32,791 bases of DNA from Longimonas sp040409695. Its GTDB lineage: Bacteria; Bacteroidota; Rhodothermia; Rhodothermales; Salinibacteraceae. A program made the translations under genes and the position numbers. The notes beneath the pieces are model-generated. The model made no database searches. It was given only the letters and a program-made list of their open reading frames with translations, and was not told the DNA's origin. Below, in pieces: positions 24,511 to 32,645 of the stretch; the first letter of the stretch is position 1, and the number at the start of each line of letters is the position of its first letter. The stretch covers positions 1-32,791 of the forward strand of contig NZ_JARWGJ010000121.1 of assembly GCF_040409695.1 (NCBI RefSeq). Direction: 5' to 3'.

Positions 24511-24572
24511 AGTGGTTGGTGTCTTGTCTGAGAGAGCAGAAGCCCCCGATCTGTGGGCTGTTGGCGTAAAGG

Positions 24573-25928
24573 CTATGGCTGACGCGGAATGAGGTACAGT
24601 TCCGTCTGGCGCCCGTCGTGGTAGGTGACGCGGTCGCCGTCGAAGAAGGCGTTTTCCTCTACCCGCATCAGGATCTCCTGGTCATCCCACTCCGGAATCG
24701 TCACAGCAGCGTTCAGCTCAATAGAGTGCGAGGTGTTTGGGTAGAGCGGGTAGTCGCCCCATCCCGGAACGCCTTCCTGCTGATCCCACAGCCCAATCGC
24801 AGGACCGGCACCGTGCCCGTGGTAGCCCAGCGGATGGGTGTAGATTGTGGCATCGATACCTTCATCATCAGCTGCCTGCAGCGCGGCAGCCAGAATCTCA
24901 TTGCCTGTACGTCCGGGCTCGAACGCATCGGTAAGCAGATCCTGAACGCGGTTGGCTACGTGCAGTCCGTCGCGCAAGCCCTCGGGCGCTTCGGTCTCGC
25001 CAGGGCGCAGCACGTAGGCGTTTCGCTGCGTATCCGTGTTGAGGCGCAGGTAGGTGATGCCAAGGTCCATATGGATGAGATCGCCGGGCTGAATTACCGT
25101 GTCGCTCACAGGCCCCGAAAAGTCGCCGTCGTCGCTGTGGGCGGCGGCACGCTGCACCGACACACTCGGATGAAACCAGGCCGTTAGGTTCAGGTCGCGA
25201 ATGCGTTCGCGGTACCACCATTGCACGTCAGCTGTTGTCGTAATACCCGGCTGGATCACCGCCTCTGAGAGTCCTTCCTCAATGATCGTATGAGCAAGGC
25301 GGTTGATCTGACGGTAGACCGTCATCTCGTTGGCAGTGCGCGTTTCGAGCCAGCCGATAGCGAGCCCCTCCCCCGACACGATCCGCTCGCGATAGGTGTC
25401 GGAGAGCGCCCGCTCAAACTGGTTCATCTCGCTCGCCGTCATGCCGTCGGCGAGGGCAAACGTTTCGGAGGTGTTCACCGCGATCGTAGCCGGATCGCGC
25501 TCGGCAATGGCATCAGCGAGGCGCGCCCACTGGTCGGGCTGCGCATCCGGGTCCCACGCGGCTGGAAAAAGGTCGCCCGCCGCGTAGCGACTGATGGCGA
25601 GCCGTTCGATTCCCTCGCCGGGCCCCTGGTCGTGAAAGAGCAACACGGTGCGGCGGCGGGCCGACTGCCAGGTGCCAGGGAGCATCGTGCGAAGCACCGG
25701 GTCCTCGTTGTACTCCCGCCCGATGATTACCCAGAGCTCCACGTTTTCGCGGCGCATCAGGTCGGGCAGCACCGTCTCGAAACGCTCTTCGAGCCAGCGG
25801 TCGATGACCTCAGCGCGCTCGCGCATGGGCACGATGGTCGGCGTGGCCCGCTCTTGGGCAGAAGCGGGTAAAAGTGAGACGCCGGCGATGAGTAAGACAA
25901 CGAAGAACGAGACAGATCGAACGGGCAT
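24573..25928 (-). CDS. Secreted M24 family metallopeptidase (Xaa-Pro-type)
   Basis: Predicted aminopeptidase of the M24 family with a signal peptide. It has 451 residues from ATG 25928; the first 25 residues include a hydrophobic stretch ending in PASAQ, a good signal peptidase I site. The N-terminal half has the creatinase-like fold (LWVIIGREYNED and the RRRTVLLFHDQG region). The metal site is complete: the two aspartates in IHMDLGITYLRLNTDTQR, the His in THPLGYHGHG, the Glu in SIELNAA and the Glu in RVEENAFF. It likely removes X-Pro dipeptide N-termini from peptides outside the cytoplasm. A GTG at 25985 also opens the frame. Confidence 0.9.
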   Translation of the reverse strand: MPVRSVSFFVVLLIAGVSLLPASAQERATPTIVPMRERAEVIDRWLEERFETVLPDLMRRENVELWVIIGREYNEDPVLRTMLPGTWQSARRRTVLLFHDQGPGEGIERLAISRYAAGDLFPAAWDPDAQPDQWARLADAIAERDPATIAVNTSETFALADGMTASEMNQFERALSDTYRERIVSGEGLAIGWLETRTANEMTVYRQINRLAHTIIEEGLSEAVIQPGITTTADVQWWYRERIRDLNLTAWFHPSVSVQRAAAHSDDGDFSGPVSDTVIQPGDLIHMDLGITYLRLNTDTQRNAYVLRPGETEAPEGLRDGLHVANRVQDLLTDAFEPGRTGNEILAAALQAADDEGIDATIYTHPLGYHGHGAGPAIGLWDQQEGVPGWGDYPLYPNTSHSIELNAAVTIPEWDDQEILMRVEENAFFDGDRVTYHDGRQTELYLIPRQP

Positions 25929-26250
25929 AGCAGCATCGGGGTGAGACAAGAACGAGGTGGACGTCAGGCGTTCTGCAACGGTCACTAATTGTCAATAACT
26001 ATCTAATCTGGATAATACCACTCTGGATGATACGGGATGCGAGGCATTTCTGCCAGTCCGAAGAATCCATGCAGCGGAGGAGGCGCATGATCCCACAGAA
26101 GAAAAAGAGATGGCCCGACCCGAGATAACACGTCAACGCATGCTATAATCTTGCAAAACAATGTTGCAACACCTAAAATAAGGGCACCCTTTAAGAAGTA
26201 AGTGGTTATGAGATGCAGACCGTTATCCTGTTCATCAATCTGTTATATCC
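25929..26250. promoter_or_regulatory. Divergent promoter region with direct repeat
   Basis: Shared upstream region of the minus-strand peptidase and the plus-strand YceI gene. CTGGATAATAC (26008-26018) recurs as CTGGATGATAC (26023-26033), a 15-base period. Further right GCTATAATC (about 26141) offers a -10-like TATAAT, and TTGCAA occurs twice with a 7-base spacer just after. No gene is seen in the stretch. Confidence 0.4.
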
Positions 26251-26904
26251 ATGAATAAAAAGCACGCTTTCCCCGCACTTCTCCTTGTTGCTGCGCTTGT
26301 ATGGGCCGGATTTTCGTGGGCGCCCGCCGACGATCCTGAGCCGGAGCCAGCGGTGACGGAAGCCACAGCTGAAGCCGTAACCTGGAACCTTGATCCGTTC
26401 CATTCTGAGGTCACGTTCTTCGTCCGCTATCTCGGACTGAGTCGCGTGACGGGTGTCTTCCATGACTTCGATGTTGAGTTGACAGCTGATCCCGATGACC
26501 TGAACTCGCTTGAGACGACAGCTACGGTGCAGGTTGGCAGCATCGACACCCGGGTGGAAGACCGCGACGATCACCTGCGCTCCCCTGACTTCTTCGATGC
26601 AGAGAGCTTCCCGGAAATGACGTTTGTAAGCAGCGAGGTGCGCAACATTGACGGGTCTTCGTTCACGCTCGTGGGGGACCTCACAATCAAAGACGTAACG
26701 CGTGAAGTTGAGTTCGATGCTGAACTCCTTGGCACCGCGGTGGGGATGCAGGGCAACGAGCGGGCCGCCTTCACCGCTACGACGGTCATCGACCGGATGG
26801 ACTACGGCGTAAGCTGGAACGAACTGACGGACGCCGGCGGCATCATTGTCGGTCACGACGTGACCATCACGCTTGATCTTCAGATGCTGAAAGCCGAAGA
26901 GTAA
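26251..26904 (+). CDS. YceI family protein, first copy
   Basis: Exported protein of 217 residues with a hydrophobic signal segment (ALLLVAALVWAGFSWA) and an acidic, proline-rich linker. The YceI fold, a lipocalin-like barrel that binds polyisoprenoids, begins at VTWNLDPFHSEVTFFVRYLG and ends at HDVTITLDLQML. Internal marks are RVTGVFHDFD, VGSIDTRVEDRDDHLRSPDFFD, GDLTIKDVTREVEFDAEL and FTATTVIDRMDYGVSW. It closely resembles the next gene. No cofactor or catalytic motif is known for the family. ATG 26251 is the start. An intrinsic terminator at 26957 follows. Confidence 0.93.
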   Translation: MNKKHAFPALLLVAALVWAGFSWAPADDPEPEPAVTEATAEAVTWNLDPFHSEVTFFVRYLGLSRVTGVFHDFDVELTADPDDLNSLETTATVQVGSIDTRVEDRDDHLRSPDFFDAESFPEMTFVSSEVRNIDGSSFTLVGDLTIKDVTREVEFDAELLGTAVGMQGNERAAFTATTVIDRMDYGVSWNELTDAGGIIVGHDVTITLDLQMLKAEE

Positions 26905-26956
26905 GCTGCATCAGTGCAAGACAACGTAATGCGTTATACGATAGAGGGTGTAACGC

Positions 26957-26998
26957 ACGCCCCGTTCGAGCCACATACTGGCCGAGCGGGGCGTTTTT
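26957..26998 (+). terminator. Intrinsic terminator between the yceI paralogs
   Basis: ACGCCCCG (26957-26964) pairs with CGGGGCGT (26987-26994), and the second arm runs into five T's. Extra pairing inside (CGAGCC with GGCCGA, imperfect) narrows the loop. It lies 52 bases after the stop of the first YceI gene, so the two paralogs are probably transcribed separately. Confidence 0.88.
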
Positions 26999-27133
26999 AG
27001 TGGGCTACGTACCAGCATAGCCGCTTCCCTAACGGGGCCATGCGCTGTATGACACACTATATATGCGTGTCGCAACACGGGGTGGACGCTCTCGGTCTCG
27101 GATTGTTTTTCCTAACTGCTCTTGTACTGCATT

Positions 27134-27802
27134 ATGACGTTGAACCGCACTGCTTCTGCTTTCGCACTAACCGCCGCCCTCCTGATCTGGGCCGGCTTCT
27201 CGTTTGGGTCGATTGCTCCTGATTCACCGGTCGACCGTGGCAACGATCCGGTCCCGGCTCCATCGCTCACCGAAGTCCTATCATGGAATGTGGATAAAGC
27301 GCACTCCGAAGTCACCTTTTCGGTACGTCATCTGGGTATTAGCCGGGTAACCGGTGCCTTTCACGACTTTGATGCGACCGTTGAAGTTGACCCAGAGAAC
27401 CTGCATACGCTGCAGACGGCAGCCACGGTGCAGATTGCGAGCATCGACACGCGCAATGAAGACCGCGACGACCATCTGCGGTCGGACGACTTCTTCGATG
27501 CAGTCAGCTACCCGACGATGTCGTTTGAGAGCACCGGTATCTCAAACGTAGACGGCTCGACCTTCACGCTTGAAGGCGACCTGACGATTAAAGATGTGAC
27601 GAAGTCTGTAGCGTTCGATGCAGCGTTTGTCGGCGCAGCGCAGGGTCCGATGGGCAACGAGCGGGCGGCGTTCACTGCAACGACGATCATCGACCGTACT
27701 GAGTACGGACTCATGTGGAATCGTCTCACCGAGGCCGGGGGCGTGGTTGTCGGGCACGACGTAACGATCAATCTCGATATCCAGACGGTGAAGAGCGAGT
27801 AG
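27134..27802 (+). CDS. YceI family protein, second copy
   Basis: Exported paralog of the preceding gene, 222 residues from ATG 27134. The signal segment is FALTAALLIWAGFSFG. The barrel domain runs from LSWNVDKAHSEVTFSVRHLG to HDVTINLDIQTV, with RVTGAFHDFD, IASIDTRNEDRDDHLRSDDFFD and GDLTIKDVTKSVAFDAAF in the same order as in copy one. By eye well over half of the residues are identical between copies, so they come from a tandem duplication, with divergence concentrated in the signal region and linker. Each has its own upstream spacing. Two retained copies suggest different expression or ligand. Confidence 0.93.
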   Translation: MTLNRTASAFALTAALLIWAGFSFGSIAPDSPVDRGNDPVPAPSLTEVLSWNVDKAHSEVTFSVRHLGISRVTGAFHDFDATVEVDPENLHTLQTAATVQIASIDTRNEDRDDHLRSDDFFDAVSYPTMSFESTGISNVDGSTFTLEGDLTIKDVTKSVAFDAAFVGAAQGPMGNERAAFTATTIIDRTEYGLMWNRLTEAGGVVVGHDVTINLDIQTVKSE

Positions 27803-27870
27803 CCGTCTCGGATGCGCTGTACACGGTGCCGTACACGGCATTGTGTGCTGCGTAACAGGGTGATCGCAAG

Positions 27871-27945
27871 GGCAGATGCCGTCTTCTCTTTGGGGGAGGC
27901 GGCATCTGGTATGTAGAAAGTAAGGCTGACGCAGGGGCATCTGCC
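27871..27945. repeat. Mutually exclusive hairpins after the second yceI
   Basis: CAGATGCCG at 27873-27881 pairs perfectly with CGGCATCTG at 27900-27908. The same left arm, as GGCAGATGCC (27871-27880), is fully complementary to GGCATCTGCC at 27936-27945, so two alternative stems can form. No T-tract follows either. It lies in the gene-free gap between the YceI gene and the tRNA. Confidence 0.4.
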
Positions 27946-28052
27946 TGACGCAACGGGCTCTCCACAAATGTTCAAAGCGACTACCGGAACCCAACTCGCC
28001 CGAAATCGGTGGCTATAGACACCAGTCCTCAAATCGAGTACACAAACGCAAA

Positions 28053-28126
28053 GGGCCCGTAGCTCAGGTGGTTAGAGCAGTCGACTCATAATCGATCGGT
28101 CGCAGGTTCAAGTCCTGCCGGGCCCA
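28053..28126 (+). tRNA. tRNA with anticodon CAT, probably tRNA-Ile2
   Basis: A complete cloverleaf of 74 bases. The acceptor stem is GGGCCCG paired with CGGGCCC, the D stem is GCTC/GAGC, the T stem is GCAGG/CCTGC with loop TTCAAGT, and the discriminator is A. The CCA end is not encoded. The anticodon loop is CTCATAA, with CAT at 28087-28089. CAT is read as Met, or as Ile after lysidine modification by TilS. The core resembles the Escherichia coli tRNA-Ile2 (GACTCATAATCG, GGTCGC, GGTTCAAGTCC) more than elongator tRNA-Met, so I favour Ile2; the choice is inferred. Confidence 0.9.
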
Positions 28127-28233
28127 CTATAACCCTTCCCAAAGCTCTGTGCTCCAAGGGCTTGCAACGTCATCGATCAAACGTAGTGTTCTGCCACAAG
28201 TCAAAGTTTGGGTTGCACTGCCCCCTTTAAATG

Positions 28234-28300
28234 GTGTCATCTTGAGCGTAGCCTGACACGAGCGGAGCGACTGATGAGCGTAGCGAATAAAGACCTCCCC
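28234..28300. repeat. 16-nt periodic repeat with small hairpin
   Basis: GAGCGTAGC, GAGCGGAGC and GAGCGTAGC start at 28244, 28260 and 28276, an exact 16-base period. Upstream, GTGTCA (28234-28239) is matched by TGACAC (28254-28259). The third unit with flanks (GCGACTGATGAGCG) resembles the inner end of the inverted dispersed repeat near 32765. It lies just beyond the tRNA, in a 400-base gap without genes, and resembles common Bacteroidota interspersed sequences that start with GTCATC. Confidence 0.55.
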
Positions 28301-28526
28301 CGACCTGGGCAGGGCCGCTAGATCGCCTGGAGCCTGCTGAACATCGCGGAGATGGTTCGGCTGTGGCCTCCTCCGCTGGTCTTCGCTCATCATGAAAGGT
28401 GTTTTGAAGGTGATGAGACGTAGAGCGTGACAGGGTCTCCTACCCTAACATTCAGGTGTGACGCAGCAGTAGGTGCAATAACCTACTTTTCCTTATCCTG
28501 AGCCTCTGCGCATATCAAGCGTCTTG

Positions 28527-28787
28527 TTAAGAGCGTCTGCGCAAGTGCTCCAGTTTGCGGCGGACCCGGGTGCGGCGAGCGGTTTCTCTGGCGGTGTCGA
28601 TGACGAACTGAACGCGTGTTTCGTCTGCTCCAGCGGTGCGGATAATACGAAGCACAGTGCCCTCGGTGGCTGCATCGGGCAGCCACCTCACCGGTACAGG
28701 CCACGTATCGTTCGGCCCGTACTCCAGGACGGCCCATCCGTTATCTTCCACCCGGTCAATCGTAACAACGTCGGGCAACGAGGGCAT
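28527..28787 (-). CDS. DUF3006 domain protein
   Basis: Protein of 86 residues from ATG 28787. The pattern VTIDRVEDNGWAVLEYG, then WPVPVRWLPDAATEGTVLRI, then an Arg-rich C-terminal helix (ETARRTRVRRKLEHLRRR) is that of the DUF3006 family, probably a small barrel followed by a basic helix that could bind nucleic acid. It follows the MBL/HhH lipoprotein by 32 bases on the same strand, and DUF3006 genes are often found next to ComEC-like metallo-beta-lactamase genes. The two are probably one transcript. The product has no signal peptide, so it stays in the cytosol. Confidence 0.8.
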   Translation of the reverse strand: MPSLPDVVTIDRVEDNGWAVLEYGPNDTWPVPVRWLPDAATEGTVLRIIRTAGADETRVQFVIDTARETARRTRVRRKLEHLRRRS

Positions 28788-28819
28788 AGTGCTTATAAAT
28801 TAACGCATAGAACGAGACA

Positions 28820-30256
28820 CTACTCTTCAACCACGCAAGCAAGGCCCTGCTCCTTGATGTCGTCGAGGCGATTTTCACTGATGCCGTTGACTTGTGTGAG
28901 CTCATCGAGCGACCCGAACGGACGCAGGTCAACGATCTGTTCGGCGCGACTGGCTCCGATGTGCACGATCTCTTGCAGTTCCTCTAACGAGGCGCTGTTC
29001 AAGTCAATGCATTCGCCGTCGTTCGGATCATCCTCAGGGTCGTCAGGATCCTCGTTTGGGTCGTCTTCCTCGTCAAGGGTGCTGCTGGTGGTGATAGTGT
29101 ATCCGCTGCCATCGGTGGTGAATTGGATGGTGCCGTGGGTGTCGCTGCCATACACATCGGCAGTGCTTTGCACGTTGGCCAGGGCCTCGGCGTGGGGGTG
29201 GCCGTACTGGTTGGTGGAGCTGGCCTGGTAGACAGCGACTTCGGGGTTGACGGCGCTGACAAAGGGACTGCCGGTGCTGGTACGGCTGCCGTGGTGGCCC
29301 ATCTTCAGCACCTGTGCATCCAGCGGTACGCCTGCGGCAATCAGTTCGTCTTCTACGTCGATTTCTGCATCGCCGGTGAGCATGAATGCCACATCGCCGT
29401 ACGAGGCGCGCACCACAATATTTTTATCGTGCAGAGAGCCGGTATAATCGGCGGCACTTGCAGTAGGGTGCAACACCTCCAGATTGAGTCCACCCAGCGT
29501 TTTGATGTGGCCGCGCGTGGGCTCCACGTACTCGGCACTGCTGCTTAAGGCTGCATCGATAAAGCCCTCGAAGGTCTGTGTGGTGTGCGTCTGGCCGTTA
29601 TACCAGATCTTCTGAACGGATTTGTTATTGAGGATGCGTTCGAAGCCGCCGATATGGTCGGCATGGGCGTGGCTCGCAATAATCAGATCCAGTTCGCTGA
29701 TGCCGTTGCTCTGTAGATACTCATAGACCGTGCGGCTGCTGCGTCCGGCATCGAAGAGCACGGCCCCGCTTCCCGTATCCAGCAGGACCGCTGCACCCTG
29801 CCCTACATCAATGAACGTCACGTTCATCTCCTGTAAGATGCGCTGAAGCGCTACGTTATGCTCCAGCTCAGCCCGTAGTTCGCGGGTTTCTTCATCAGAC
29901 TCGTAGTCTGATGCGTTAACACGCAACAGGATGTTGGAGACGTCTGCATGGGTCTCGAACGTGGCTGTGTACGCGCCATCGGAATCGGTGGTGACATCGA
30001 ACACGACGATGTCATTTATTTCGCCGGTTACGGTGGCGCCTTCGACTGAAGAGCCGGCTGCAGAATCAGCCGATACGGTGCCTCGAATGGTGACTTCGAC
30101 AGCGTCTTCAGGGGGATCGGGATCGTCGGCAGGGCCAGTGGGGCTGTCGTCGCAGGCGGTCAGTCCAACGAGTCCAACAGTGAGCAGAAACAATAGAACA
30201 ACGGGAAGACGCCACGCACGAATGGCGCGCGCCTCCAAGAGCGCGAAAGATCGCAT
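28820..30256 (-). CDS. Lipoprotein with ComEC-type MBL domain and ComEA-like HhH
   Basis: Modular secreted protein of 478 residues from ATG 30256. A signal segment ends in a lipobox LTAC with Cys35. Next comes a short beta-rich domain (residues about 52-120, with TIRGTVSADS and GATVTGEI) like carboxypeptidase regulatory domains. The metallo-beta-lactamase domain runs from NVTFIDVGQGAAVLLDTG to about 390, with HAHADH (His196, His198, Asp200, His201), LTGDAE and KMGHHGS, all metal or active-site features of the ComEC C-terminal domain. An acidic linker precedes a helix-hairpin-helix (about 417-472: DLNSASLEELQEI, ASRAEQIVDLR) as in ComEA. The predicted role is processing of extracellular DNA; that is inference. 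Confidence 0.87.
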   Translation of the reverse strand: MRSFALLEARAIRAWRLPVVLLFLLTVGLVGLTACDDSPTGPADDPDPPEDAVEVTIRGTVSADSAAGSSVEGATVTGEINDIVVFDVTTDSDGAYTATFETHADVSNILLRVNASDYESDEETRELRAELEHNVALQRILQEMNVTFIDVGQGAAVLLDTGSGAVLFDAGRSSRTVYEYLQSNGISELDLIIASHAHADHIGGFERILNNKSVQKIWYNGQTHTTQTFEGFIDAALSSSAEYVEPTRGHIKTLGGLNLEVLHPTASAADYTGSLHDKNIVVRASYGDVAFMLTGDAEIDVEDELIAAGVPLDAQVLKMGHHGSRTSTGSPFVSAVNPEVAVYQASSTNQYGHPHAEALANVQSTADVYGSDTHGTIQFTTDGSGYTITTSSTLDEEDDPNEDPDDPEDDPNDGECIDLNSASLEELQEIVHIGASRAEQIVDLRPFGSLDELTQVNGISENRLDDIKEQGLACVVEE

Positions 30257-30299
30257 AGTAGGCAAGACCGGGGTGGTGGGTAAGATAGGCAGCTATATA

Positions 30300-30311
30300 A
30301 TATGGCCATAT
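30300..30311. repeat. 12-bp palindrome upstream of the MBL lipoprotein
   Basis: ATATGGCCATAT is perfectly self-complementary and lies 44 bases upstream of the lipoprotein ATG (minus strand), next to TATATAATAT. It may be an operator or part of the promoter. Apart from the pgm terminator at 30445 the 324-base gap between 30257 and 30580 shows nothing else. Confidence 0.35.
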
Positions 30312-30444
30312 CTACACATATGCCAGCACCGTGCTATTATGCGTCTGTTATTTGGTAGCAACTTGGCAGAAAATGATTCGGCTACATAGTATTGGAACGA
30401 AGACAGTTCCAGAATGGGCTGTACGCACCGGTACGCCCTGTACA

Positions 30445-30474
30445 CGAAAAGGCCTCCTGTATGGAGACCTTTTC
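30445..30474 (-). terminator. Intrinsic terminator of pgm
   Basis: CGAAAAGG-C-CTCC (30445-30457) pairs with GGAG-A-CCTTTTCG (30463-30474) around a 5-base loop, with one mismatch. Read on the minus strand the stem ends in CCTTTTCG, a T-rich arm. It lies about 107 bases beyond the pgm stop on the minus strand. Confidence 0.72.
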
Positions 30475-30580
30475 GCATAGGACGATGGCCTGTCCTGTAC
30501 GGCAGAGGCTGTGAGCGGAGCGCGGCGGTTCGTATCCCCCTGTCTCTGCCGGAGTGGCTGAGGCAAGGCGCGTAGAGTGC

Positions 30581-32239
30581 TTATGCAGTGGCGTCGGCGC
30601 TGTCGAAGGCGCGGTTGACGAGCGCCTGGGCGTCGGCGTGGATCTGGTCGAGGTGGGGACGGCCGTTGAAGCTTTCGCCGTAGATCTTGTAGATGGCCTC
30701 GGTACCCGACGGACGCGCTACAAACCATCCGTTCTCGGTTTCAACTTTGAGTCCGCCAATGGGGGCGTCGTTACCGGGAGCCTGGGTGCGGATGGCCTGG
30801 ATAGGCTCGCCGGCAAGCTCGTCTTGCTTGACGAGGTCGGGCGTCAGGTTTTTGAGTACGGCCTTCTGCTCGGGGGTGGCGGGCGCGTCGATCCGTTCGT
30901 AGACCGGGTCGCCAAATTGTTCGGTGAGCTTCTCGTAGCGCTGGCTTGGGTCCTGGCCCGTGCGTGCCGTGATCTCCGCGGCCATGAGGCTGGCAATGAT
31001 GCCGTCTTTGTCGGTGCTCCATACGGTGCCGTCTTTGCGGAGGAACGAGGCGCCGGCGCTCTCCTCGCCCACAAATCCACAGGTGCCGTCGTAGAGCACG
31101 TCCACGAACCACTTGAACCCGACCGGTACCTCCGTAATCGGGCGGCTGTAGTGGGCGGCAATGCGGTCGAGCAGGCGGGTGGTTACGACGGTTTTGCCAA
31201 TGCCCACGTCGCTGGCCCACTGGGTGCGGCTGTTGAGCAGCGCGTCGACCATAACGCTGAGGTAGGCGTTCGGCGGCATGAGCCCGCCGCTACCGGTCAC
31301 AATGCCGTGGCGGTCGTGGTCGGTGTCGCACGCAAAGGCGACGTCATACTGGTCTTTGAGGTTGATGAGCGACTGCATAGCGTGTGGCGAGGACGGATCC
31401 ATGCGTATCTTGCCGTCCCAGTCGAGCGTCATGAACGAAAAGGTAGGGTCGATGTCGGTACGCAGCACCTCCAGTGGCAGGTCGTAGGTGTCGGCGATCG
31501 CCTGCCAGTAGTGTACCCCGGCTCCGCCCAGCGGGTCAACGGCAAGCGAGAGGCCCGACTCGCGGATGAGCGCCATGTCGAGCACTGCGCCCAGGTCGTC
31601 GACGTAGCGGCCCATGAAGTCGTACGTGTAGGTGGTGTCGGCGCGCAGGGCCTGTTCGTAGCCGATGCGCTGCACGCCGGCAAGCTCGGCATCGAGAAGG
31701 TTGTTCGCCCGCGTCTCAATCCAGCTGGTGGCGTTGGGTGTGGCAGGGCCGCCGGTCGGACCGTTGTACTTGATGCCGCCGTCGACAGGCGGGTTGTGCG
31801 AGGGGGTAATGATCACGCCATCGGCGAGCCCCTCGGTGCGTCCGTCGTTGTAGGTGAGGATGGCGTGCGACACAGCAGGGGTGGGTGTTACGCCATCGTC
31901 GGCGGCCATGCGCACGGCCACGTTGTTGCCGGCGAACACCTCCAGGCAGGTCGCCTGGGCGGGTGCCGAGAGCGCGTGGGTATCCATACCCAGAAAGAGG
32001 GGACCGTCGATGCCCGCCTGGTTGCGGTAGTCGCATACGGCCTGGGCGATTGCCAGAATGTGGTGCTCGTTGAAGGTGTGGTTCAGCGCGGTGCCCCGGT
32101 GCCCCGACGTGCCAAACGACACGCGCTGTGCGGGCACCGACGGGTCGGGCTCGTTGGCCTGGTAGGCCTGTAGCAGGGTAGGAATATCGGTTAAGACGGA
32201 TTCGGGAGCGGGCTGTCCGGCAAGTTCATGCGTGCTCAT
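30581..32239 (-). CDS. pgm: Phosphoglucomutase (alpha-D-glucose phosphate-specific)
   Basis: Cytosolic enzyme interconverting glucose-1-phosphate and glucose-6-phosphate, feeding glycogen, trehalose and nucleotide-sugar synthesis. It has 552 residues from ATG 32239, like the 546 of Escherichia coli Pgm. The phosphoserine loop is GVIITPSHNPPVDGG with Ser147. The magnesium loop CDTDHDRHG has Asp305, Asp307 and Asp309. The sugar-binding GEESAGASF and the C-terminal phosphate-binding RPSGTEAIYKIYGESF are present. The frame is open to 32326 upstream but the 29 added residues do not fit. All active-site motifs are intact. Confidence 0.97.
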   Translation of the reverse strand: MSTHELAGQPAPESVLTDIPTLLQAYQANEPDPSVPAQRVSFGTSGHRGTALNHTFNEHHILAIAQAVCDYRNQAGIDGPLFLGMDTHALSAPAQATCLEVFAGNNVAVRMAADDGVTPTPAVSHAILTYNDGRTEGLADGVIITPSHNPPVDGGIKYNGPTGGPATPNATSWIETRANNLLDAELAGVQRIGYEQALRADTTYTYDFMGRYVDDLGAVLDMALIRESGLSLAVDPLGGAGVHYWQAIADTYDLPLEVLRTDIDPTFSFMTLDWDGKIRMDPSSPHAMQSLINLKDQYDVAFACDTDHDRHGIVTGSGGLMPPNAYLSVMVDALLNSRTQWASDVGIGKTVVTTRLLDRIAAHYSRPITEVPVGFKWFVDVLYDGTCGFVGEESAGASFLRKDGTVWSTDKDGIIASLMAAEITARTGQDPSQRYEKLTEQFGDPVYERIDAPATPEQKAVLKNLTPDLVKQDELAGEPIQAIRTQAPGNDAPIGGLKVETENGWFVARPSGTEAIYKIYGESFNGRPHLDQIHADAQALVNRAFDSADATA

Positions 32240-32520
32240 AGGGCGTAGGTCAGATCGGTGAACAAAGATTCGATAGGATACGCAGCGGCAGCGCAACACC
32301 GCACCGGTGCGCGTACAGTAAAACAAGTATAGCGCACATATGCCACTCTACGATGCTACTTTGATACGGGATGCAGCTTCCTCATAGAAGCGCCGTATGA
32401 GAAGCGCCGCGTTGGCCGCAGGCCTTCTCCGGGCGATGACCAGGTGTACATGTGTTCTGGCCCACGTACTTAACGCGGTGTGCAAGTTTTCCATTATCCT
32501 TATGGACGCGCATCCCCCTT

Positions 32521-32558
32521 TGTCGCTACGCGACATTTCCCCCTTCGCGAAGGGGGAA
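32521..32558. repeat. Paired palindromes of REP type
   Basis: TGTCGC-TAC-GCGACA (32521-32535) forms a 6-bp hairpin and is followed one base later by the 22-bp perfect palindrome whose left half is TTCCCCCTTCG (32537-32558). The neighbourhood also includes CATCCCCC before and GGGGAGAGG after. This combination resembles small REP-like elements, and shares the CCCCCTT/AAGGGGG style of the copy B repeat nearby. Apart from repeats, nothing is seen between the pgm start and the window end. Confidence 0.7.
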
Positions 32559-32645
32559 GCCCCGAACAGCATACGAGAAGGGGAGAGGTCAGGACGGCAT
32601 ATTCGGCCCAAGGCCATCAGCAACGGAAAAAAGGGTCGCGGGAAG

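Noticed and set aside
28053..28126. Prophage or island integration at the tRNA 3' end
   Set aside because: No integrase gene and no second copy of the tRNA 3' end were seen in the window.
30554..32173. 539-codon open frame on the plus strand
   Set aside because: Antisense of pgm; the sense strand has the phosphoserine and metal loops.
32348..32623. 91-codon open frame on the minus strand
   Set aside because: It runs through the palindromic repeats and has no motif, so it is not a likely gene.
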